Of a stretch of 22,804 bases of DNA, positions 5,043 to 11,964 are shown piece by piece. Position 1 is the first letter of the stretch. Every line of letters starts with the position of its first letter. The stretch spans positions 1 to 22,804 of IMG/VR virus record IMGVR_UViG_3300032304_000473; one strand, 5' to 3'. Below the pieces are notes generated by a model. That model saw only the letters and a list, made by a program, of their open reading frames with translations, was not told where the DNA came from and searched no databases. The position numbers and the translations under genes are program-made. Source of the DNA: a virus.

Positions 5043-7313
5043 TTAACTCCAAATGGCCAAATAGTTTGCTGCTGGGGTACTTCTCTGTTCTGTGTTCTGC
5101 ACGTAGACTCTGATTCTATCACCGAGATACGAATATGTACATCGCATTGAATCATCGCCGTTGACACCGCCAGCATAATGAATTACGTGGATAGACGGAA
5201 TGAAAGCTACAATATTTCCCATGCTTTTTCCTGCTGGGGGGAATACATCAAAGAAGTTTGCGCCATCGTTAAATGATCCAACTTGATTGGTAAACCCCGA
5301 TGTGCTATATTGTGCTCCACTGACAATGGTATACTGAGGCAATCTACTGTCTACATACGATTTAGTGGTAGCATGATTTACATTCACCGGTGCGCCAACC
5401 AATGTTAGATATCCAGTCATAGTGCTGCCTGCTAGAGCTACTTTGGTAGCATCATTGGCTGTAATTGTTATATCTTGTGTGCCATTGAATGATACCCCGT
5501 TAATGGTTCTTGCAGTTTGTAATTGCGTTGCAGTAGAAGCATTGCCTGTGACTGCGCCTACAAGATTAGCTGTAATCGTTCCTGCTGCAAAATTACCGCT
5601 GGTATCACGTGCTACGACCTTATTAGCAGTGTTGGTTGTTGTGGCATCTACTGAAATTGTTGCAGGCAGATTACCGTTGAATACACTTAAACTACCACTA
5701 GTAGTGGTGTTTATCATATTTAAATAACTACCTTTGGTCAAAGCTTCTTGAGCAATCGCCTGCCATGCCAGGCCTCCGGCCTGTGCTGTAAGCACAGTTC
5801 CCGGTGATCCGAGCCCTAACATAGTCGTAGTATTTGCTGCTGTTTGATAAGGGATAGCGCCTAGGCCACCTCCTGGAAGATTTGTAGCTGTGGTAGCTAG
5901 AGTAGCTGTAGTAGCGTTACCAAAAAAGTTGTCGGCGTAGACCCCAGCAAATTTGTATCCTGTTATACCAAGATTGGTTGTATTGTCGCCAGTAATAGCT
6001 GGAGCATTTGGGCCGCCAAGGCTCAAGGAAGTTGCAGAATCAACAAAGTTAATATCCGGTCCACTTGCACCCATATCAAAATTCAAACGACCTGTAGCAG
6101 ACCTAATTGTCGGAATACTAGAATCAACAAATAATCTAAGTTGATTTCCGCCGCCTACAAATACTCCACTGTCATTAACATTCAGAGAACTTAATGTACC
6201 TACCTGTGTCAGCGAACTCAATGTCACTGAACCATTTATTGTTGTACCAGTTAATGTGTCTGCGCTGGCTGGTACCGTTATGTTAGTTGTTCCGTCAAAA
6301 TTTACGCCGTTTATGGTACGTGCAGTAGCTAATCTTGTGGCCGAACCTGCATTACCCGATAGTGTGGCTCCGATAAATTGATTAGCTTGTACGGTATTAA
6401 ATGTACTGACCCCCGTTGACGCTGTGACATTACCTGTAAGATCACCTATAAAGGTAGCTGTGATAGTACCTGCTGAAAATCCACCTTCTGAATTTCTTGC
6501 CACTACCTTGCCTATAACATTAGAAGATGTTGCGTCAACACTCCATGTGGTTTCTGAACTGCCGTCGAAATCAGTACCTGCAATATACGTGCCTTTTTTT
6601 AATAGATTAGCGGTATTAGCAGTCACCGTGATATTAGATGAAGCATTGAATGGCACACCGTTAATCAATCTTGCAGTAGATAATTGATCTGCTGTAGCGG
6701 CATTTCCTGTAATACTACCGTTGATTTTAGCTGTGGCAGATAAATTAATTCCTATCTGTAAAGAAGGATTAAATCCAGCAACTGCATTACTAGGATTTAT
6801 AAGAAATGCAGCAGCGGTACAGATAGCAAATACAGTACCATTAGTTTCTAAAAAGATCACAGGCCGGGAATCACCCACTGTGTCATCTAAAGATCCAGCT
6901 CTAGCTCTAGTAGATCCAAATCCTTCCACAGCCTCAGGTCCTATGAATCTCCATTCTATACCAGTGTACACATATAATTGATTATCGGGAGTTTTTAACC
7001 ACAGTGCCCCAGAATTGGTGTTAGGTGGTTCTGATATACTTACTGTAGCCGATCCAATAGGATTCCAATTTGATCCATCATAGGCATATGCTGTATCATC
7101 TGTGGTATTAAACCATATCTGCCCCGCCAACGGTCTCGACGGAGGAGCTGTGTTGGCAAAATTTTCTAAGAGGAATACAAAATTTTCATTCTGTGTTTCT
7201 CCATAGCCTACATAGTTCCTGCCAACTAACCCTAGACTGGTGGTGGTATCTATCGTGCCGTCATCAAGCACTACTAGTTGCACCCCATTAAACTTGTTAA
7301 TTACATAGGCCAT
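5043..7313 (-). CDS. Tail-fibre-like protein with repeated shaft (756 aa)
   Basis: The start is the ATG at 7313, with AGGAG 8 nt upstream. Residues 1 to about 130 are the shared fibre head (NKFNGV, GTIDTTT, GYGETQNENFVFLLENFA, GQIWFNT, then QLYVYTG..W.FIGP), closest to that of the 605-aa protein. The shaft has three copies of a TAR.INGV.F repeat (near residues 205-230, 320-345 and 590-620) and two copies of a VDAT....KVVAR...G.F.AGTITA unit, a repeat style typical of phage fibre shafts. At about 630-657 is MTGYLTLVGAPVNVNHATTK plus SYVD, a widespread fibre motif. The last ~100 residues form a distinct tip with Tyr-rich strands and the ending NTEQRSTPAANYLAIWS. The tip is not a collar or chaperone-like domain and I do not recognise it. 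The inferred role is host-receptor contact at the tail. Confidence 0.8.
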   Translation of the reverse strand: MAYVINKFNGVQLVVLDDGTIDTTTSLGLVGRNYVGYGETQNENFVFLLENFANTAPPSRPLAGQIWFNTTDDTAYAYDGSNWNPIGSATVSISEPPNTNSGALWLKTPDNQLYVYTGIEWRFIGPEAVEGFGSTRARAGSLDDTVGDSRPVIFLETNGTVFAICTAAAFLINPSNAVAGFNPSLQIGINLSATAKINGSITGNAATADQLSTARLINGVPFNASSNITVTANTANLLKKGTYIAGTDFDGSSETTWSVDATSSNVIGKVVARNSEGGFSAGTITATFIGDLTGNVTASTGVSTFNTVQANQFIGATLSGNAGSATRLATARTINGVNFDGTTNITVPASADTLTGTTINGSVTLSSLTQVGTLSSLNVNDSGVFVGGGNQLRLFVDSSIPTIRSATGRLNFDMGASGPDINFVDSATSLSLGGPNAPAITGDNTTNLGITGYKFAGVYADNFFGNATTATLATTATNLPGGGLGAIPYQTAANTTTMLGLGSPGTVLTAQAGGLAWQAIAQEALTKGSYLNMINTTTSGSLSVFNGNLPATISVDATTTNTANKVVARDTSGNFAAGTITANLVGAVTGNASTATQLQTARTINGVSFNGTQDITITANDATKVALAGSTMTGYLTLVGAPVNVNHATTKSYVDSRLPQYTIVSGAQYSTSGFTNQVGSFNDGANFFDVFPPAGKSMGNIVAFIPSIHVIHYAGGVNGDDSMRCTYSYLGDRIRVYVQNTEQRSTPAANYLAIWS
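5047..5050 (-). promoter_or_regulatory. GGAG ribosome-binding site that decides the chaperone-like gene start
   Basis: GGAG on the minus strand, lying within the last codons of the 756-aa gene, is spaced 6 nt from the ATG at 5040. This favours that ATG over the upstream in-frame TTG at 5052, which would lie at the Shine-Dalgarno site itself. Confidence 0.65.
5455..6703 (-). repeat. Three copies of the TAR-INGV-F fibre-shaft repeat in the 756-aa gene
   Basis: Copies lie at about 6703-6620 (STARLINGVPFNASSNITV), 6357-6273 (ATARTINGVNFDGTTNITV) and 5545-5455 (QTARTINGVSFNGTQDITI). The spacing is uneven: copies 1 and 2 start about 115 codons apart, copies 2 and 3 about 270. Copies 2 and 3 are each followed or preceded by a KVVAR-AGTIT unit. 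The repeats are recognisable at protein level but diverged in DNA, so this is an old expansion rather than a recent duplication. Confidence 0.6.
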
Positions 7314-7332
7314 TTATGCCGCTCCTGATTCA

Positions 7333-9147
7333 TTATGGTGGAAGTACAGTGTCTGACTGCCATGCCCACACGCCACCTACTATTTGAAACAATTTGATAA
7401 TTCTTGTCACAGACACACTAGCTGCTGAGATAGTGGCTGTTGGAAAACTTATATTAGTAATTGCTAGACTTGAACTTCCACTTAAATTTGTCAAGAATGC
7501 CGCTGTTGACAGTGACGGAGGCAGTAAATTTATTTCTAAACTCTGTGCATTGTTACTGATCAAACTACATAATATTCTTGCATATGTGCCTGTACGATAT
7601 TCACTCGCCGGGGCAAGATTGTTTAGAATATTAGCAACTATATATGTGTTTGATTTTCCATCAGATAAATCAATACTAAAAATCAAAGGTCTTGATTCTA
7701 CTCTGTTATCTGTGTATTCTTTAGTTGCAGCATCTTGAGCAGACGTAGGATCTGCTAAACCGGTGATTTTTGGCGATCCTATCAACACCACATTTCCCGA
7801 GCCGTCTGGTTCTAATTCAATATCAAAATTAGACGACACTGTGGAAATTCTGTGATTTTCTAGTCTCATTTGTGTTACTGGCGGAATACCGGGGCCTATA
7901 TTGACCACATTCTGTGTACCAAAGGATGTAACGCCAGGAATACTAGTAATTGCAGAACCTAAACTGTTTCCATCAATAACTTTTGTAGCACCGATGTATA
8001 TTTCCTTACCTGCTGCTAGATTCAATGTTTCAGAAATATCTAACCAGTTGCTGGTATTATTATAAGCAATAATTTTATCAGTAGTGCCCTTTATGATTAT
8101 GCCTGCGCCGTCGGCTGTGCTATTACTAGGACTGGTCACATTGGCAATTACGACATTTTTATCTTCTACTGTAAAAATGCTGGTGTTTAGTGTAGTAGTA
8201 GTTCCTTCCACTGTAAGGTTTCCATTTACTACCAAGTCTCCACCAAGATTAACAGTACTAGACGATACCGTAGGATATAATCCTATGGTTCTTGCAGAAG
8301 CATTTATCACTATAGCATTTTCCTGGGTGTCTGCTCTGTTAACACTCAAAGTAATGTTTTTATTGGTTGATTCATTTGCTAAAGTTACGTTACCATCAAG
8401 AACAAAGAACGATCCGTTATTAGCAGAACCTATTGTTAATCCTGCGTTAACAGTAATTTGCAGTTGTCCGTTAATTGCATTAGTTGTGTCTGTACGAACA
8501 TAGGTAGTAGCAGGTGCGCCGCCAAGACTGTCACTGTCGGTACAGGTCGCACGTATTTTAAAATTAGCCAAAGTTCCTGCATTAAATCCGGGTGCGATAC
8601 TACCGGTATATCCAGTGATAGCTATTTTCGGTGTGAAGCTGTCTTTAGCAAATATGCCTAACAATATACCGTTGTTATACATGCTGGTGATAACTCTAGT
8701 TTGATTAAGAGTATCTAGTATGGTATCAACTCTAAGTCCGCTTAAACTCTGTGAACTGCTATAGGCAGGAGCCAACAATATTGCTGAAGTACCATCAAAG
8801 AAAAATAATTGTTCACCCACATCGTCGTACCATAGATCGCCCGTGGCCAACGTCGAAGGTTGGGTACTAGATATTGTTGCAGAACTAACTGGCACAAAAC
8901 TAACACCGTTGTACACTTTCAATTTTGACTCGCTGGTGTCAAACCATATTTGTCCTCTTAGAGGATGGTCTGGACTAGTTGACTCGGCAAAGTTTTCTAA
9001 TATCTTAACTAAATTTTCGTTAAATATTTCCCCGAAGCCGCTGTAATTTTTACCAATTAAGGTAATGTCTGTTGACCGGTCATCAATTTGACCGTCAGCA
9101 ACAGTAGCAACTATGGTTCCGTCTGTTTTGTTAATCTGATATGCCAT
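7333..9147 (-). CDS. Tail-fibre-like protein (604 aa)
   Basis: The start is the ATG at 9147, 13 nt after the stop of the 705-aa gene, with AGG 9 nt upstream as a modest ribosome-binding site. The N-terminal ~130 residues are the shared head in a diverged form: NKTDGT, GQIDDRST, GFGEIFNENLVKILENFAES, GQIWFDTSESKLKVYNG, then GDLWYDD and LFFFDG. The region at about 301-330 contains GDLVVNGNLTVEGTTTTLNT plus a TVEDKNVVIAN strand. I recall this module from many fibre-like proteins of cyanophages and related phages. At about 464-482 a DPTSAQDAATKEYTD motif marks the usual junction between shaft and tip. The remaining ~120 residues form a hydrophobic, beta-rich tip I do not recognise, ending in GGVWAWQSDTVLPP. 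It is probably a trimeric tail-periphery protein. Confidence 0.78.
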   Translation of the reverse strand: MAYQINKTDGTIVATVADGQIDDRSTDITLIGKNYSGFGEIFNENLVKILENFAESTSPDHPLRGQIWFDTSESKLKVYNGVSFVPVSSATISSTQPSTLATGDLWYDDVGEQLFFFDGTSAILLAPAYSSSQSLSGLRVDTILDTLNQTRVITSMYNNGILLGIFAKDSFTPKIAITGYTGSIAPGFNAGTLANFKIRATCTDSDSLGGAPATTYVRTDTTNAINGQLQITVNAGLTIGSANNGSFFVLDGNVTLANESTNKNITLSVNRADTQENAIVINASARTIGLYPTVSSSTVNLGGDLVVNGNLTVEGTTTTLNTSIFTVEDKNVVIANVTSPSNSTADGAGIIIKGTTDKIIAYNNTSNWLDISETLNLAAGKEIYIGATKVIDGNSLGSAITSIPGVTSFGTQNVVNIGPGIPPVTQMRLENHRISTVSSNFDIELEPDGSGNVVLIGSPKITGLADPTSAQDAATKEYTDNRVESRPLIFSIDLSDGKSNTYIVANILNNLAPASEYRTGTYARILCSLISNNAQSLEINLLPPSLSTAAFLTNLSGSSSLAITNISFPTATISAASVSVTRIIKLFQIVGGVWAWQSDTVLPP

Positions 9148-9160
9148 GTTATTTTACCTG

Positions 9161-11278
9161 TTAGAATGCCGGTGGTCCGGATCTGATTATAAAGTTCATT
9201 GATAGAAACGGATTCATCAATCCCACGGCAGTTCCAAGAGTAGTACCGACTGGTTTTTTAACACCACCGGAATCTTTCAGATACTGTGCTTGCCCTGGGG
9301 CTGTGGGTCCTAGTCCGGAAGTAGCTAGTGGATCAAGAGTTGTGCTTACTACTATCGCAGCGTAGTCATTGGTAGCTGTTGACAAAGTATGGCTGTGTTC
9401 TGGCAAGTTGGCCAAGGTCAATGTCACTGAGCTAAGGCCAGCTGCGCCTCCTAGAATCGTGGCCTGCACGTCTGGAACACGACCTGCAGTACCTCCGCCA
9501 GCGTCTACATAAGGCCCTGCTGCTGATGGCACAGTTCCGGCATTATCCATGTTATCCTTACCTAGAGCAAATCTACCTCTAAGGTCGGGCAGTCTGAAAG
9601 TTCCTACGCCTAATAAGGCAGCAGATCCATTGTATATAACTCCAATAATATCGTATAAATCGCCATATTTTGATCTTTCAATTTCTGATCCATCGCATAA
9701 TAAATATCCATCAGGAGGTGTGCCGCCAGCATAGGGCAATATTGCACCAATCGGTACAGCCAAATCTCCCATGAATACTTCTCTGGTCTGTTTCAGTAAT
9801 CCCGAACTGGCCAAAGTGCTTTCACTGGGTCTGTATGTTAGAACAAAATCTCCCTTTTTACCTCGATTAGGTGCTGGCTCAGATTTGCCTGCTATAATAT
9901 TTGCAGTAAGGGTAGCATTGAAGATTTTTGTAGCTGCACCCACTTGTCCGTCAAACGGCACCGCAGGTGATTCAACATCTCCTGCTAATTGAAAGCTGGT
10001 CACTGTGCTGAGAGAAGTAGCGGTGTTGGCGTTGCCGCTGATGTTCCCTTCTAATACACCCTGTATAGTATCTGCTATAATGGTTTTAGCACGTATATTG
10101 TTAAATCTTTTTAAACCTGTACCTATGTCGTAGGTGTCTGTAAGTTTTGGTTGAACAGTATTGGTCTGTAGAATCCCGGTAACATCTATTCCATCTCCTA
10201 CAATTAAGTTTTTGGTAATTGCTGCACCACCTAAGGTTTGTATACTGCCATTATTTAAATTAGTGCTGGCAGTGGTGTTGGTAGATACCAGTGTTCCTGT
10301 GAGTTTAACATTACCAGCGATATCTAAGGATTCGGTTGGATTATCTTGATTGATACCTACTCGGTTATCGATCACTCTAATTATGGTTGCAGGTATTCCA
10401 TTTCTGTTAGTTTGCAAATCTATCGAACTACCTGCAGCAGAATTGTAAATACTGCTCGATGATTCTGTCGACAACAGCTTAAATGTTTCGTCAACACCAA
10501 TAGAAAGACCGTTGTTGTTTTTTATTTTTATTTCATAGTCAGTGGTGTTGATAGTATCTGATCTAAGAAAAGTTCCTGCAGCCTTTTCTACTCCACCTAC
10601 TAATAATGCTTGAGCATTTTTAGCGGTACCATTAAGAATGGGTAAAAATCCGCCTACAAACTTAGCTATTTCGGTCGAGTTAGCAGGGGCACTGATGTTT
10701 ATTCCTGATCTTATTGTAACAAAACCAGTTATCAATGTTTTAGGTGTAAAGCTATCTTTGCTTATAACAACTACAGGAATATCAGCAATGTAAAATACCA
10801 ATATAAATCTATCTACGTTATCTGAATCAGATAGTTTTTCTATAACCGGTCCATATCGTAAACCGCCTACTGAACTTTCAGTAGGCCCAACTAAGATCCA
10901 TCTTGTACCTGTGAATATGCGTAGTTGTTGGTTGGTGGTATCTACCCAAAGTTCTCCGACCTTGCTGTTTTCTACTGCAGGCTGGCTAACACCTTTCTGT
11001 ATTCCCGATGCTGCTTTCCATGCTGTGTTATCCCAGATTTTTAGAGTCTGGGTGCCACCGGTGCTGTCATACCATAACTGGCCTTCTACTGGGTTCACTG
11101 GTTGATTTGTAGACGCAAAATTTTCCAGCAGTGATAAAAAGTTTTCCGCTATGATCTGTCCGTAGCCGGTGACATTGCGGCCGGGAAATGTGAGACTAGT
11201 GTCTGTGCTAGAAGTGTTATCAAATACTGTGATAGGACTTTTGTTTTGGCTATCTGTAAAATTAACTATATATGGCAT
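9161..11278 (-). CDS. Tail-fibre-like protein with C-terminal tail-collar domain (705 aa)
   Basis: The start is the ATG at 11278, two bases after the stop of the 216-aa gene, with GAGG 7 nt upstream. The N-terminal ~130 residues are the most diverged copy of the shared head (GYGQIIAENFLSLLENFAST, GQLWYDST, GELWVDT, LRIFTG..W.LVGP), and the next segment shares SFTPKTLITGF with the 604-aa protein. The middle holds NRVGINQDNPTESLDIAGNV, typical of fibre shafts. From about residue 501 is a phage tail-collar domain: VPIGAILPYAG, PDGYLLCDGSEIERSKY, FRLPDLRGRFALG at ~561-573, NLPEHSHTL at ~623-631 and the ending MNPFLSMNFIIRSGPPAF. Collar domains occur in T4 gp12-type short tail fibres and many receptor-binding proteins. 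In gp12 a His-rich site binds metal; here only the HSH motif suggests a similar site. The role is probably receptor binding or fibre trimerisation. Confidence 0.85.
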   Translation of the reverse strand: MPYIVNFTDSQNKSPITVFDNTSSTDTSLTFPGRNVTGYGQIIAENFLSLLENFASTNQPVNPVEGQLWYDSTGGTQTLKIWDNTAWKAASGIQKGVSQPAVENSKVGELWVDTTNQQLRIFTGTRWILVGPTESSVGGLRYGPVIEKLSDSDNVDRFILVFYIADIPVVVISKDSFTPKTLITGFVTIRSGINISAPANSTEIAKFVGGFLPILNGTAKNAQALLVGGVEKAAGTFLRSDTINTTDYEIKIKNNNGLSIGVDETFKLLSTESSSSIYNSAAGSSIDLQTNRNGIPATIIRVIDNRVGINQDNPTESLDIAGNVKLTGTLVSTNTTASTNLNNGSIQTLGGAAITKNLIVGDGIDVTGILQTNTVQPKLTDTYDIGTGLKRFNNIRAKTIIADTIQGVLEGNISGNANTATSLSTVTSFQLAGDVESPAVPFDGQVGAATKIFNATLTANIIAGKSEPAPNRGKKGDFVLTYRPSESTLASSGLLKQTREVFMGDLAVPIGAILPYAGGTPPDGYLLCDGSEIERSKYGDLYDIIGVIYNGSAALLGVGTFRLPDLRGRFALGKDNMDNAGTVPSAAGPYVDAGGGTAGRVPDVQATILGGAAGLSSVTLTLANLPEHSHTLSTATNDYAAIVVSTTLDPLATSGLGPTAPGQAQYLKDSGGVKKPVGTTLGTAVGLMNPFLSMNFIIRSGPPAF

Positions 11279-11280
11279 GA

Positions 11281-11931
11281 TTAGACCTCAGCAAAGCCAG
11301 TTAAGCTCTGCACACGGATAGTGTAGTCTATCTGCAGTAATCTGTTCAGACTTTTTTGTACTGGATGAAATATGACATGTGTCAGTAGCTTTCCATCCGA
11401 TGTATTTGGGCCGAGGCTTTTTAATCCTAATTCATCAAATACAAATTCACCATTCATATCTACACTGTTATCAAACGCTTCTTGATCTAGCGGTTCACCG
11501 TAATCCAGCAAACAACTGATTAAAATATCACTGTAGGTAGCACCACTGATATGTCTAATTTCCATTTTGTTTCTTATTGGATCTTGATTTTCAATAGCGT
11601 TTTGATCTACTACTTTTTGATAGGTTTGATTATATAGACTAGAATTTACTCCGACTGTATTCGGGGTAAGATATGTGATAAGTCCTGTGGGGTCCACTGT
11701 GGTTCCACCTGTACCAAAAATCATTTGGTACACTGTGCCGTAACCTTGATTACTTAGACTGTTTACCATAGCCACACTCATATTTTCGTAATGAATAGCA
11801 TTACGTTTGTCCACAAAAACTTCTTTAGTATTAGGATCATGGATTTTTATATGTCCTTCAAAATGAAAGCCGCCTGTTTCGTTGGGGCGAGCTTGGGGAC
11901 TAACTATTTGTTGATCTTGATTGTTTGGCAT
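11281..11931 (-). CDS. Conserved virion-associated protein, unknown function (216 aa)
   Basis: I choose the ATG at 11931 (MPNNQDQQIVSPQARPNETG). A late-promoter-like ATAAATAC just upstream would start the transcript near 11950, and AAAGAGATC gives a weak ribosome-binding site. An ATG at 11955 (224 aa) is the alternative; a TTG at 11991 would overlap the giant gene by more than 30 nt. The protein has a GGFHFEGHIKIHDPNTKEVF strand pair, then NAIHYENMSVAMVNSLS, a Gly-rich MIFGTGGTTVDPTG loop and a beta-rich C-terminal half ending in DYTIRVQSLTGFAEV. I recall similar NAIHYENMS/FGTGG proteins encoded next to fibre genes in T4-like phages of marine bacteria, but know no assigned role. An adaptor or baseplate-peripheral function is inferred from its place between the giant protein and the fibre heads. 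Confidence 0.72.
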   Translation of the reverse strand: MPNNQDQQIVSPQARPNETGGFHFEGHIKIHDPNTKEVFVDKRNAIHYENMSVAMVNSLSNQGYGTVYQMIFGTGGTTVDPTGLITYLTPNTVGVNSSLYNQTYQKVVDQNAIENQDPIRNKMEIRHISGATYSDILISCLLDYGEPLDQEAFDNSVDMNGEFVFDELGLKSLGPNTSDGKLLTHVIFHPVQKSLNRLLQIDYTIRVQSLTGFAEV

Positions 11932-11955
11932 TTTGATCTCTTTTTGTTCCATCAT

Positions 11956-11964
11956 GTATTTATT
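11956..11964 (-). promoter_or_regulatory. Late-promoter-like motif AATAAATAC overlapping the stop of the giant gene
   Basis: The minus strand reads GAATAAATACATGATGG across the end of the giant frame, and the TAA stop lies inside the motif. The ATAAATAC core matches the one before the 605-aa fibre gene. A transcript from it would begin close to the first ATG pair at 11955-11950, which favours the internal ATG at 11931 as the start of the next gene. Confidence 0.5.

Noticed and set aside
2832-11278. Diversity-generating retroelement acting on a fibre tip
   Set aside because: I saw no reverse transcriptase gene and no adenine-biased template/variable repeat pair in the window. The collar and other tips do not end in a recognisable lectin-type variable region.
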